NCBI GenBank assembly: GCA_028280815.1
Contig: JANQLC010000006.1
Span: 1-47,341 of the forward strand
Length of the DNA: 47,341 nt
Direction of reading: 5' to 3'
DNA from: Flavobacteriales bacterium
GTDB lineage: Bacteria > Bacteroidota > Bacteroidia > Flavobacteriales > JANQLC01
Shown here one piece after another: positions 20,253 to 29,419 of the stretch. The position numbers and the translations under genes are program-made. The notes under the pieces were generated by a model. It had not been told where the DNA came from. It did not search any database and saw nothing but the letters and a program-made list of their open reading frames with translations. Numbering within the stretch: position 1 is the first letter of the stretch; every line of letters begins with the position of its first letter.

Positions 20253-21599
20253 ATGAAGCTCTGGCAAAAGGACTTTGACATCAGCAAAGAAATCGAAACT
20301 TTTACCATTGGTAAAGATAGGGAGCTCGACCGCTTACTCGCCGCACACGATGTATTGGGTACGCTCGCGCATATCCAAATGCTCCAGTCCATAGGTTTGC
20401 TCACCCAAGCGGAGTGCACGGCTCTCAGCCGAGAACTCAAACAGCTCCATCACGAGGCCGAACAGGGACGCTTCGAAATTGAGGATGGCGTCGAAGATGT
20501 GCACTCACAAGTGGAGCTCGTGCTGACCCGCCGCCTCGGGGATATGGGCAAGAAGATACACAGTGGTCGCAGCCGCAATGACCAAGTCATGCTCGATCTC
20601 AAGCTCTACATCCGGGCACAGCTGCAAGCGGTCGTGATCGCAATCCGAGATCTCTTCAACCGATTGATCGATTTGAGCGATCGATACAAAGGGGTGCTCA
20701 TACCCGGTTACACCCACTATCAAATCGCCATGCCGAGCTCTTTTGGCCTGTGGTTTGGGGCCTATGCGGAGAGCCTGGTGGACGATATGCATATGCTGTA
20801 TGCCGCTTTTCGGGTGGCGAATAAAAATCCGTTGGGTTCAGCAGCCGGTTATGGTTCCTCTTTTCCCTTAGATCGAAAGATGACCACCGAGCTGTTGGGC
20901 TTTGACGACTTGAATTACAATGTGGTCTATGCGCAAATGGGGCGTGGAAAGACCGAACGCATCGTCTCCGATGCCATCGCCTCGGTAGCGAGCACTTTGG
21001 CCAAGATGGCACAAGACGTCACCCTCTATATGAGTCAGAATTTCGGTTTCCTCAGCTTTCCCGATCGGCTGACCACCGGCTCCAGTATCATGCCCCATAA
21101 AAAGAATCCAGACGTATTTGAGCTAGTCCGATCCAAATGCAATAAAATGAACGCATTGCCCAATGAAATCGCCTTGATCACAGGGAATTTGGCCTCGGGC
21201 TACCACCGCGACCTGCAGACGATTAAAGAGTGCTTTTTACCCGTATTTGAAGAACTGAAGAGCTGTTTGCACATCAGCGAATATATGCTGAAACACATCG
21301 TGATAAACGAAAATGCAATCGAAGACGACAGATACAAGTACCTATTTAGCGTGGAAGCGGTCAATGATGCGGTATGGAAGGGCATGTCGTTTCGCGATGC
21401 CTACAAAAAGGTGGGCTCGGACATACAGGCGGGTAAATTTGAACCCATCCGCAAGGTGAATCACACGCATGAGGGGAGCATTGGAAATCTGTGTCACGAC
21501 GAAATCAAACGCTTGATGCGGGAAGCCTATGAGCGATTTGCATTTAAGCGCATGGAACGGGCAAAGGCCAAACTGCTCGGTACCCGTGCACCGCTCTAA
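20253..21599 (+). CDS. argH: Argininosuccinate lyase
   Basis: Splits argininosuccinate into arginine and fumarate, the last step of arginine synthesis, in the cytoplasm. The 448-residue protein carries the superfamily signature GSSIMPHKKNPD with the catalytic Ser loop, plus HSGRSRNDQV and the His in GYTHYQIAMP. The ATG at 20253 starts MKLWQKDFDISKEIE, the normal N-terminus. It is divergent from gapN. The amidohydrolase gene follows after 32 bases, so the two may be cotranscribed. No other arginine gene is in the window. Confidence 0.95.
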   Translation: MKLWQKDFDISKEIETFTIGKDRELDRLLAAHDVLGTLAHIQMLQSIGLLTQAECTALSRELKQLHHEAEQGRFEIEDGVEDVHSQVELVLTRRLGDMGKKIHSGRSRNDQVMLDLKLYIRAQLQAVVIAIRDLFNRLIDLSDRYKGVLIPGYTHYQIAMPSSFGLWFGAYAESLVDDMHMLYAAFRVANKNPLGSAAGYGSSFPLDRKMTTELLGFDDLNYNVVYAQMGRGKTERIVSDAIASVASTLAKMAQDVTLYMSQNFGFLSFPDRLTTGSSIMPHKKNPDVFELVRSKCNKMNALPNEIALITGNLASGYHRDLQTIKECFLPVFEELKSCLHISEYMLKHIVINENAIEDDRYKYLFSVEAVNDAVWKGMSFRDAYKKVGSDIQAGKFEPIRKVNHTHEGSIGNLCHDEIKRLMREAYERFAFKRMERAKAKLLGTRAPL

Positions 21600-21631
21600 G
21601 GGCATATTTTGTCACCCCAATACAAAAGCAT

Positions 21632-22594
21632 ATGGATCCCAAACAGTGCGTAGTTGAAAGGATCGAGCAAAACGGAGGATGGGTAAACACCCACGCCCAC
21701 CTCGACCGGGCTTATACGCTCACCGAATCGAATTTCAACAATTCGTACAGCTACCTGAAAGAGAAGTGGCATCTCGTAGATGAGATGAAAGCGCGGTCTA
21801 CGGTAGACGACATCTATGCCCGCATGGCCAAGGCCATTGAATTGTTTCTATCCCAAGGTGCCCAAGCCGTAGGTACTTTTATCGATGTGGATGACAAGAT
21901 CGAGGAGAAGTCCATCAGAGCAGCCCAAAAGGTCAGAGCGGATTACGGCAAAGACATTGAAATCCGCTTTGCCAACCAGGTACTAAAAGGCGTGATAGAC
22001 CCCAAGGCGCGGTACTGGTTCGACCTGAGCGCCGACTTTGTGGACATCATTGGCGGGCTGCCGGCCAAGGACTTCGGCCGCGAAGCGGAACACTTAGACA
22101 TTTTGTTGTCCACGGCCAAAGAGCGGGGAAAATTGCTACACGTACACGTAGACCAGTTCAACACCGATGAAGAAAGAGAAACCGAACAACTCGCGCGCAA
22201 AACCATCGAACACGGTATGCAGGGCAAGGTAGCGGCCATCCACAGTATATCGCTAGCCGCACACCCCAAGAAATACCGCGAAGCCCTATATGAGCTGATG
22301 CGTGAAGCGCAACTGCACGTGATCTCCTGTCCTACGGCCTGGATTGATCACAACCGTACGGAGCGCCTGAGCGTCAGCCACAATTCCGTTACGCCAGTGG
22401 ATGAAATGGTGCCCTGCGGCCTAACCGTCGCCCTTGGCACGGACAACATCTGCGACATTTACAAACCCTTTAGCGACGGCGACCTGTGGACGGAACTCCG
22501 CGTCATGCTGGAGGCCTGCCATTACTACGACATCGACAACTTGGTGAAGATCGCCACGACCAACGGCTTGCAGGTCCTGGGGATTGAAACTTAG
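21632..22594 (+). CDS. Amidohydrolase-superfamily metal-dependent hydrolase
   Basis: The 320-residue protein has the amidohydrolase metal sites in order: the HxH of NTHAHLDRAYT (about residues 20-22), HVHVDQ (third metal His), AIHSIS, and the terminal Asp of GTDNICDIYKPF. The pattern is closest to the cytosine deaminase/chlorohydrolase branch, which removes amino or chloro groups from rings, but the substrate cannot be told from sequence. It is short for that branch and lacks the usual flanking beta-sandwich. Its position 32 bases after argH suggests a shared transcript. A 1.1-kb repeat array follows. Confidence 0.8.
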   Translation: MDPKQCVVERIEQNGGWVNTHAHLDRAYTLTESNFNNSYSYLKEKWHLVDEMKARSTVDDIYARMAKAIELFLSQGAQAVGTFIDVDDKIEEKSIRAAQKVRADYGKDIEIRFANQVLKGVIDPKARYWFDLSADFVDIIGGLPAKDFGREAEHLDILLSTAKERGKLLHVHVDQFNTDEERETEQLARKTIEHGMQGKVAAIHSISLAAHPKKYREALYELMREAQLHVISCPTAWIDHNRTERLSVSHNSVTPVDEMVPCGLTVALGTDNICDIYKPFSDGDLWTELRVMLEACHYYDIDNLVKIATTNGLQVLGIET

Positions 22595-23683
22595 TCTTTG
22601 GGCACGGGGTAAAAAATTCAACCCGATTCAAATATGTGATAAGGCTTGCCGGGATCAATCACAGGAAGGAAAATGAGCGGACTTTTCAAGTCATCCCAAA
22701 AGGTCAAACACAGAGAATAGGGCACTCTTTTTTAACCACCGAAGAAGAGGGGAAAACACCTTTTTTTAAAAGCGTATAAAGGGACAAAACCAAAAGAATG
22801 AACCCTTCTTTTAAAAAGGCCGCAGGGTCAAACGCAAAGAATAGTTCCGAGTTTTCAAATTACCACATACGGGCAAAGACAAAAGATCGAGACCGGGCTT
22901 TCGGATACCCCCATAGGACAAGTGCCAGAAGATAAGCCCCTCCTTTTCCAATCGCCCACAGGCATGGTGAATGAAGATAAAAAGACCAATCGCTATTTCC
23001 AAACCACCATAGGGAAGCATACGAGGAAAAAATAAGCCCCGCTTTTCAAACTGCTCTATAGAGCCAAACACAAAAAGACGAGCACCACTTCTCAAACCGT
23101 CAATCGGAAACAAAGATAAGCCCTGCTTTGAGGCCTTACTCAGTGATGAATACAGAGGAATGAGGTTGGGTTTTCAGCCCGTCTCCATAATGATTGACAA
23201 CGCGGAATGAAAAATACCCCTTACGCCGACGCAAAAGGGTAAAAACAAAAAATAACACCAGACTTTAAATCGCTATGCACGGATAAAGGCCAAAAAATAA
23301 CCCCTCTCTTGGATTTGGTTTTTAACAAGACCCGCATGTCTGCCCACAGGAACAACCGCGAGGGCAAGCCCGAACTTTCAAACCGATCCAAAAGCTCAAA
23401 AGCAAAAGAATAAAGCCCCTTTCTCAGGCGGATTTACGCAGTGCAGAAACCCAAGAGATAAGCCCTCTTCTTTATAACAGCTCCATAAGCAGAATCCAAG
23501 GATAAACCCCTTCCCCAGGCTGCCAAACGGGAAGGAAAAAACCCGCTTTTCAAACCGATCTGCAGGCGCAGAGGCTCAGCTCGGCTGATCACAGGACAAG
23601 GGCTGAAAAAAAGAGTTCCCCTGTGACTGCTAAGAAAAAGTTGAGGTTTTTCGTTGCCTGGTTTTATCGGGATGCACGAATGC
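22595..23683 (+). repeat. Degenerate ~46-bp hairpin-repeat array (about 20 units)
   Basis: Largest copy of the repeat. Units read roughly GGGACAAACACAAAAGATAA, then GCCCCGCTTTTCAAACCG, then CTCCATA. Good copies lie near 22985-23060 and near 23360-23390 and 23525-23560. Spacing is 42-50 bases, with some longer or broken units. The unit near 22796 contains AAAAGAA and TTCTTTT as a 7-bp inverted repeat. The array points in the direction of the amidohydrolase gene upstream. No ORF in it is credible. Confidence 0.7.
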
Positions 23684-23710
23684 TGCGCATTTCCGGTAGC
23701 CATTCACAAC
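23684..23710 (+). repeat. Imperfect direct repeat flanking the DUF1203 gene, copy 1
   Basis: TGCGCATTTCCGGTAGCC then ATTCACAAC. It matches 24422-24448 except for three or four differences. The pair brackets an AT-richer segment carrying one gene. Confidence 0.6.
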
Positions 23711-23730
23711 GATTGTGTCACGTTTTAATC

Positions 23731-24203
23731 TTATCCGATAATTCTTCGAACTTCACAATTAAAACATCCAGGACTTGAATTGTGAATATGGATATAACTT
23801 ATTTCTTCATGGCTAAATATTTCCTCAATCCTCTCTTTCGTATTGATTCCTTCATCGGCAATAGCGACTTTCATGATCCCACCTCTGTCGTATCCTCTGA
23901 ATGAGAGAAGGCGGTGGTTTAACATTTTGGGTATTTCATTTTTCCGCAATTCCTTCTGCTTTACACCTTTTCTTATGAAGGTTGGGCCTTTGGCTTGGTA
24001 TGGGGATTTTGTTTTGTGAAATTCAAATGGTATCAAAATGACTTCCTCTCCGAGTTCAGCATCTTCTAAACTTACCCTACAAAGAAATCCGGGTTTTTCA
24101 TCTACTTTCATCCTGATACCCCCCTATCAGATAATTCCTCATCGGTCAAATCGAACATCGGTTCGAATAATTCATGATTTAGCGCTTTGATTTGAAAATC
24201 CAT
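23731..24203 (-). pseudogene. DUF1203 family gene with frameshift in a G6 run
   Basis: The ORF 23731-24111 gives PGFLCRVSLEDAELGEEVILIPFE..., SYIHIHNSSPGCFNCEV at the end, which is the DUF1203 pattern (function unknown). The family's N-terminal part is missing from that ORF but is present just upstream in another frame, from an ATG at 24203: MDFQIKALNHELFEPMFDLT and DEELSDRG. The two frames meet at a run of six G (C6 at 24119-24124 on the plus strand), and one more G would restore a single protein of about 157 residues. The run could be a phase-variable tract, a true mutation or a sequencing error. The region is AT-richer than its neighbours and bracketed by direct repeats. Confidence 0.8.
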
Positions 24204-24420
24204 ATCTCATTCTCTTTTAGTGTGGTACAACGGTCAGATTATGCGTACATCATACCTTTAAGAATACGTATTTTTTATAGCGGTCAAAAGTTTTCTTCCT
24301 TGCGTTTGCCCGCCGATATTTCAAATTTTCACAATGTGCTATTTTTTACTATTATTACATTTCTATGGGTTCAGCCGTATGATTGGGGTTTGTAATCTGA
24401 TTTCTGTGACCGCTGTGCAA
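24204..24420. other. AT-rich non-coding stretch upstream of the DUF1203 gene
   Basis: It contains the 10-bp palindrome AATACGTATT (24263-24272), which might be a regulator site. No gene is seen. Confidence 0.35.
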
Positions 24421-24448
24421 ATGCGAGATTTCGGTAGCGATTCACAAC
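24421..24448 (+). repeat. Imperfect direct repeat flanking the DUF1203 gene, copy 2
   Basis: ATGCGAGATTTCGGTAGC then GATTCACAAC, ending directly before the glyA stop codon. See copy 1 at 23684-23710. Confidence 0.6.
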
Positions 24449-25720
24449 TTACCACTTAAAGAGCGGATAGGCTTTCATCATGTGGGCAACCGCTTTCTCA
24501 ATCCTCTTGAGAAACGCCTCATCTTCTGGATTCCTGAGAACCGAGTCGATCCAATCTGCGATGATAGGCATCTCTTTTTCCGTCAATCCCCGGGTGGTAA
24601 TCGCAGGGGTTCCCAGGCGAATGCCCGAAGTGATAAAAGGCGATTTGTCATCAAAGGGTACCATATTTTTATTGCACGTAATGCCCGCTTTACCGAGGGC
24701 TATCTCAGCATCTTTGCCGGAAATATTTCGGTTGCGCAAATCGATCAGCAGGCAATGATTTTCCGTGCGCCCGGAGACGATTTTATAGTTTCTGTCCGTC
24801 AGTTCTCGAGCCATCGTGGCTGCATTCCGCTTCACCTGTGAGACGTAGGTGGCGTATGAATCGGTTAGCGCCTCCCCAAATGCAACGGCCTTGGCGGCGA
24901 CGACGTGTTCCAAAGGACCGCCCTGCGTTCCGGGGAAAACCGCAGCATCGAGACAGGACGACATCTTTTTTACCTTTCCCTTAGGCGTCTTTTGACCGAA
25001 GGGATTGTCGAAATCCCTGCCCATTAAGATGATTCCACCCCGAGGTCCGCGCAGGGTTTTATGCGTGGTGGAAGTCACGACATGGCAATGGGGCAATGGA
25101 TTCTTGAGCAAGTCGCGCGCGATTAGTCCAGCGGGGTGTGAAATGTCGGCCAGCAACAGGGCCCCCACCGCATCGGCTACCGCTCTAAACCGTTCGTAAT
25201 CCATATCCCTCGAATAGGCAGATGCACCGCAGATGATCAGCTTGGGCTTCACCGCTCGAGCGGTTTCTTCCATTTGGTCGTAATCGATGATCCCCGTCTC
25301 CGCATGGACACCGTAAAAGAAAGCTTTGTACAGCTTGCCGGAGAAATTTACGGGTGAGCCATGGGTCAAATGTCCACCGTGTGAAAGGTCGAATCCGAGG
25401 ATCGAGTCCCCCGGTTTTAAACAAGCCATATATACCGCAGCGTTGGCCTGGGAACCCGAATGGGGCTGCACATTGGCGTATGCTGCATCGAAGAGCGCTT
25501 TGGCGCGGTCGATGGCTGAGGTCTCCACTTCATCCACCACTTCACAACCGCCGTAATAACGCCTGCTCGGATAGCCCTCTGCGTATTTATTTGTCAGTAC
25601 GGAACCCACCGCACGCATCACGTCCGCGCTCACAAAATTTTCGGAAGCGATCAATTCAATACCCTGGCTTTGCCGCTCTCGCTCCTTTTCGATTAACTTC
25701 TGTACGATTTTATCGCGCAT
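24449..25720 (-). CDS. glyA: Serine hydroxymethyltransferase
   Basis: PLP enzyme that converts serine and tetrahydrofolate to glycine and methylene-tetrahydrofolate, the main one-carbon source. The 423-residue protein starts [28 protein letters not shown], of which ELIASENF is diagnostic, and has the PLP lysine in [13 protein letters not shown] and the [12 protein letters not shown] loop. Length is normal. It stands alone with its own promoter, convergent with nothing; the AT-rich DUF1203 island begins immediately after its stop. Confidence 0.96.
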   Translation of the reverse strand: MRDKIVQKLIEKERERQSQGIELIASENFVSADVMRAVGSVLTNKYAEGYPSRRYYGGCEVVDEVETSAIDRAKALFDAAYANVQPHSGSQANAAVYMACLKPGDSILGFDLSHGGHLTHGSPVNFSGKLYKAFFYGVHAETGIIDYDQMEETARAVKPKLIICGASAYSRDMDYERFRAVADAVGALLLADISHPAGLIARDLLKNPLPHCHVVTSTTHKTLRGPRGGIILMGRDFDNPFGQKTPKGKVKKMSSCLDAAVFPGTQGGPLEHVVAAKAVAFGEALTDSYATYVSQVKRNAATMARELTDRNYKIVSGRTENHCLLIDLRNRNISGKDAEIALGKAGITCNKNMVPFDDKSPFITSGIRLGTPAITTRGLTEKEMPIIADWIDSVLRNPEDEAFLKRIEKAVAHMMKAYPLFKW

Positions 25721-25752
25721 CTGACAAGGGGTTCAATGGGGTTTCCGCAGGG

Positions 25753-25760
25753 CAAACTTA
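25753..25760 (-). promoter_or_regulatory. -7 box of glyA
   Basis: TAAGTTTG on the minus strand matches TAnnTTTG, 33 bases before the glyA ATG. A GTTG lies 16 bases further upstream, shorter than the ideal spacing. Confidence 0.45.
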
Positions 25761-25930
25761 CTGATAAAACGACTGGCAACCCCAGCCTGCTGAAACAAGT
25801 GCGCCTCTCATAGCACGCTCAAGCTAGAAACGCTCGCAGCGCTGCTTTAAAAACTTTGCCATCTCGGTTTTGATCATTTCCTCTGTTTGGCTGCAACCCC
25901 CCTACCAATTGCACAGTCCGGGTTAAAAGA

Positions 25931-25962
25931 TTTCTGCGTGATGAAAAAAAGTTGTAGTTTTG
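25931..25962 (+). promoter_or_regulatory. Promoter of the DUF3822-rsmD operon
   Basis: TTTC (25931-25934), a 20-base spacer and TAGTTTTG (25955-25962) fit the Bacteroidota promoter. The start codon of the first gene follows at 25997. Confidence 0.5.
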
Positions 25963-25996
25963 CCCCTATTCATTTTAAAACCGATTCAGCAGTAAA

Positions 25997-26653
25997 ATGT
26001 ATAAAACGATTTCCGCTGGACTATTCGCATTGGCTTTGGTCCTCTGTTACTTCGCTTACCAATCCATCATGGGGCCGGTGGAGTTCAAGAAGGAAAGAGA
26101 TGAGCGCTACAGAGCAGCGGTTGCCAAACTGATCGAGATCCGGAACGCAGAGCAGGCCTACAAAGCGATAAAGGGTGAATACACGGGTGATTTCAAGGCG
26201 CTCTTTCAATTTTTGGATACGGGAGAGTTCGTTTTGACCTCCCGTCGAGATACCTCTTTCCAGCTTTATGACAAGGTTTATAGAATCGACAAACAAGTGG
26301 ATTCGGTGATCGTGGATACCTTGGGGTTTCGATCCGTAAAAGATTCCTTATTCCCCGGCTATGACTACCGCCGATTGGAAGTCGTCCCCTTTACCCAGGG
26401 CGCGAAATTCGAATTAAAAGCCGGTCGCTTAGAAAAGAATGCGCTGTTAAATCCCGTGTTTTACGCCCGTGTAAACAAACGGGTTCTGCTGGCGGGGTTG
26501 GATGCGCAACTCATCGAAGAAGACGTGATCACACCAACCGCTTCGGTACAGGGTACTTATCTTCAGGTGGGCGATCTAAAAAAAGTTACGACCAGTGGCA
26601 ACTGGCCTAAAAATCTGGAACCGGGCTATGAGGCCAGCTCAAATCGAGAATGA
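25997..26653 (+). CDS. Membrane-anchored conserved protein of Bacteroidota, function unknown
   Basis: The 218-residue protein has one N-terminal membrane helix (about residues 5-24), then a charged helical stretch (KKERDERYRAAVAKLIEIRNAEQAYKAIKGEY) that resembles the N-terminal helix seen after pilin-like anchors, and a beta-rich periplasmic remainder. I know similar proteins upstream of DUF3822 and rsmD genes in Bacteroidota, but no function. The stop is 3 bases before the TTG start of the next gene, so translation is probably coupled. Confidence 0.75.
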   Translation: MYKTISAGLFALALVLCYFAYQSIMGPVEFKKERDERYRAAVAKLIEIRNAEQAYKAIKGEYTGDFKALFQFLDTGEFVLTSRRDTSFQLYDKVYRIDKQVDSVIVDTLGFRSVKDSLFPGYDYRRLEVVPFTQGAKFELKAGRLEKNALLNPVFYARVNKRVLLAGLDAQLIEEDVITPTASVQGTYLQVGDLKKVTTSGNWPKNLEPGYEASSNRE

Positions 26654-26656
26654 ACC

Positions 26657-27442
26657 TTGATCGAGAAACCAATTGCAAAAACCCTATCCGTCCACGTGAC
26701 GACGGATGGGTTTTCTCTCGCCGTTTTCGACACGGGGCTCAGGCAGATCACAAGGCTTAAGTCCTTTCGGAAAGCTGGATTTGATAGCGCTGATATCGAT
26801 GCGGCGTTTGAAGAAAACCGAATTTTAGACCCTGCGATTCAAAGCCTTATACTCACACAAAACCATTGTCGATTCACGCCGATCCCCGCTGCTCTTTACG
26901 ATTCGAGTCGAGAGAGAAAACTACTCGCATGCAGTACAGAGGTCTCTGACTGTGAAGTCACAGCTGCCGATGCGATTCCAGGGCTGGGCGTGTACATCCT
27001 TTACATCGATGGGCTCAACCCCAAGCCCAAGGGTTTGCCCAACTGTCAAAATTTACACTTCTCAAGCGCTTTTTTGCGGTTTGTAACCCAAGAAGAACTG
27101 ACGCGGGAGGAGGTAGATTTTTTCGCACACCAATATCAGAACCGACTCTCCGTCTCGATCTTTCGGAATGAAAATCTGCTTCTCGCCAACGCTTATGACA
27201 CCTATACCCCAGCCGATACCTTGTATTACCTGCTGGCGCTCTTCGACCATTTTTCCCTATCCAATAAAAGTCAGAAACTCAACATATCGGGCGACTTATC
27301 CGGCGATCCAGCCTTACACCAGTCCTTGCGAGAATACTTTGGAGCGCTATCGGAGATAGCCGGTTTTCAAAGCCGCATATATCCTGAGCCATCAGCCGAA
27401 CTCCTTGGTTTAATTCAAACGCATCAAATCATTTTAGGGTGA
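26657..27442 (+). CDS. DUF3822 family protein
   Basis: A 261-residue cytoplasmic protein of the Bacteroidota-specific DUF3822 family, recognised from the N-terminal SVHVTTDGFSLAVFD, the central FHFSSAFLRF-like segment (NLHFSSAFLRFVTQEE) and its conserved place before rsmD. The fold is thought to resemble the actin/ASKHA ATPases, but no activity is known to me. It uses a TTG start at 26657 directly after the preceding stop, and its own stop overlaps the GTG of rsmD by 4 bases (GTGA). Confidence 0.8.
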   Translation: MIEKPIAKTLSVHVTTDGFSLAVFDTGLRQITRLKSFRKAGFDSADIDAAFEENRILDPAIQSLILTQNHCRFTPIPAALYDSSRERKLLACSTEVSDCEVTAADAIPGLGVYILYIDGLNPKPKGLPNCQNLHFSSAFLRFVTQEELTREEVDFFAHQYQNRLSVSIFRNENLLLANAYDTYTPADTLYYLLALFDHFSLSNKSQKLNISGDLSGDPALHQSLREYFGALSEIAGFQSRIYPEPSAELLGLIQTHQIILG

Positions 27443-27990
27443 GAATCATCTGTGGCCGCCACAAGGGAAAGCGCATCTACCCGCCCAAAAACCTCGGTGT
27501 GCGCCCTACGACAGATCGCGCCAAAGAGGCCTTGTTCAACATCTTAGAAAACCGTTTTGCCTTCGGTGCTATCCGTGCTTTGGATTTGTTTTCCGGGACG
27601 GGAAACATCAGCTACGAGTTGGCATCGCGGGGCGTTGCCCACATCATCAGCATAGACAGAAGTCGATACTGCCAAAATTTTATCGAGAAAACCGCAGCGG
27701 AGTTGAAGTTGCCAATTCGCGTTCTCCACGTAGATGCGATTCGCTTTTTGGAAAAGACAAACCGGGAATTCGACTTCGTCTTTGCAGACCCACCTTACGA
27801 CTTATGCGAGGGGGACTACGGCGACATTCACCGCTTGATCTTCGATGGAGAAGTCTTGAAAACGGCTGGATTACTGGTTTTTGAGCATGCGAGAAGACAG
27901 TGCTTTGAAGGGGCGGAGGGCTTTTTGGAAAGGCGAAAATACGGAGCCGTGCACCTCAGCTTTTTCAGTCGTGGGAGAGAAAGTCGATAA
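27439..27990 (+). CDS. rsmD: 16S rRNA (guanine966-N2)-methyltransferase RsmD
   Basis: Uses S-adenosylmethionine to methylate G966 of 16S rRNA. The 183-residue protein has the family start RIICGRHKGKRI, the PTTDRAKEALFNIL motif, SAM-binding ALDLFSGTGNIS (about residues 49-60) and catalytic FADPPYDL. It starts with GTG, overlapping the DUF3822 stop, and ends the three-gene operon. It is convergent with the CPBP protease gene. Confidence 0.93.
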   Translation: MRIICGRHKGKRIYPPKNLGVRPTTDRAKEALFNILENRFAFGAIRALDLFSGTGNISYELASRGVAHIISIDRSRYCQNFIEKTAAELKLPIRVLHVDAIRFLEKTNREFDFVFADPPYDLCEGDYGDIHRLIFDGEVLKTAGLLVFEHARRQCFEGAEGFLERRKYGAVHLSFFSRGRESR

Positions 27991-28107
27991 TTTTTTAAGC
28001 ACTGAGCCGAGATGGCTTATTTTGCATGGCTGTTGTCAAAGGAATACACACAAGCGCACTGTGCACAACCACTGGGTTTGGAAAACCCAATCGCGACCCG
28101 ATCAGAC

Positions 28108-28932
28108 TCACTTTTGCCTGCGATACCTGCGCTCCATGCCACACCACAAAACCAAAGCCACCAGGCCGCTGAGGATGAACCCAAGGCGTTCCGCACCACT
28201 GATCGAGGGCATTTTCATCGCCTTTTCCAATCCCAATCGCCGCACATCGAAAATGAGCCATACAAGGGCTAACAGATTGTTAAAAAAGTGTGTCAAAATG
28301 GGCAGGAGCAAAGAATTCGTACGCCAATAACTATAACCCAAAAAGAGCCCCACGGCAAAGCCGGCGACGAACTGCGTCGGATTGGCGTGTAGCAAACCGA
28401 ATAAAAAAGCGCTCGAGGCAATGGCTACCCAGGGCCTATAGTTCTTCAGAAAAGCTTTTAGAAAGTACCCCCTGAACAAAACCTCCTCGAGGAACGGGGC
28501 CAGAAAGACCGTACTGATGAAAAAACCCAAAAAACTCTGTCGATACATCTTTGCAAAGGCTTTTGCCGTTGATTCGTTCAGCGAATCGAGGAAATCGATG
28601 TGAGAGAGCCAGTCCACCAGTAGCTCGCTTGTGTTAGCCACACCGAACGCGATGATGAGTGCTGTGATCAACAGCGGCCAGCCGGGTAAGACGAGCCGAA
28701 GGCTCAGCACTTGTCGATTTCGTCTTTTGTACAAGGCGAAAAAAAGCGGTAGGCAGAGCAAAAAAGGCAGCGCATACGAAATGGGAAGTCGCAGGTAAGC
28801 CGGTGTATAGGCTTCAACGGGCACCCATGCGAAATGCATCAACAGCCCAACTGCCATAAAGCACAGCAGCAATCCGATCGCCTGCCAAAAACCGGGGAAC
28901 CACCGTTCGCTATTCATCATGGGAGGCAGCAT
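28108..28932 (-). CDS. CPBP family intramembrane glutamic endopeptidase
   Basis: The 274-residue multi-pass membrane protein (about 7-8 hydrophobic segments) has the CPBP/Rce1 motifs: LEEVLFRGYFLK (EExxxR), FGLLHANP (FxxxH) and HFFNN near the C-terminus. Members cleave peptides within the membrane and in bacteria serve in bacteriocin self-protection, protein processing or unknown roles. No bacteriocin gene is adjacent, so the substrate is unknown. There are two close ATG codons (28932 and 28920-28917); I kept the first. Confidence 0.88.
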   Translation of the reverse strand: MLPPMMNSERWFPGFWQAIGLLLCFMAVGLLMHFAWVPVEAYTPAYLRLPISYALPFLLCLPLFFALYKRRNRQVLSLRLVLPGWPLLITALIIAFGVANTSELLVDWLSHIDFLDSLNESTAKAFAKMYRQSFLGFFISTVFLAPFLEEVLFRGYFLKAFLKNYRPWVAIASSAFLFGLLHANPTQFVAGFAVGLFLGYSYWRTNSLLLPILTHFFNNLLALVWLIFDVRRLGLEKAMKMPSISGAERLGFILSGLVALVLWCGMERRYRRQK

Positions 28933-29317
28933 TTAGCATGCTAAAAGCGCGATGCCGTTGCTCGACAAGAGAGAGGCATCCCATCTGATGTGAAAGCGTC
29001 AGCTTGGACAGGTTTCAGCTCTCAAAAACCCCACCTTGAGACGACTACCCGCTGCACGCCTCAGGGCAGATGACTGTCCGCCCTTTTGGAAGGCCCGACC
29101 GATGCAGATGTGTGTCCCTTATCACCGCACAACGCCACCTGGTCTGAATCCCTTATCCCAGCTGTTGCCAATCGGCCTTCCCCGCGTTTGATTCCTTTTC
29201 TATTTAAGGCTTTAAAGCTGGGTTTGGAAGGGATTCGGGTTTCAAATTGAACCCATCTCATTTTCTTTCGTCTTTCCAATTTGCAAGAGGCAGTGCTTCA
29301 CACGACAAAAGTAACGC
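28933..29317. other. Intergenic region, no gene seen
   Basis: Nearly 400 bases between the divergent CPBP and epimerase genes. Short ORFs show no signal peptide or motif, and I see no repeat unit. Confidence 0.45.
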
Positions 29318-29347
29318 TTGCCTGCTTAGAAAAAAAGCGCAACTTTG
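29318..29347 (+). promoter_or_regulatory. Promoter of the TIGR01777 epimerase gene
   Basis: TTG (29318-29320), a 19-base spacer and CAACTTTG (29340-29347, one -7 mismatch) precede the start at 29420. The location just ahead of 29345 argues against the longer reading frame that begins there. Confidence 0.45.
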
Positions 29348-29419
29348 TGGGGTATCCAATCGAGTATCTATGGCACCACACCCAGGGCGCAAACCGATAA
29401 AAACCCAATTCGTAAGGCC

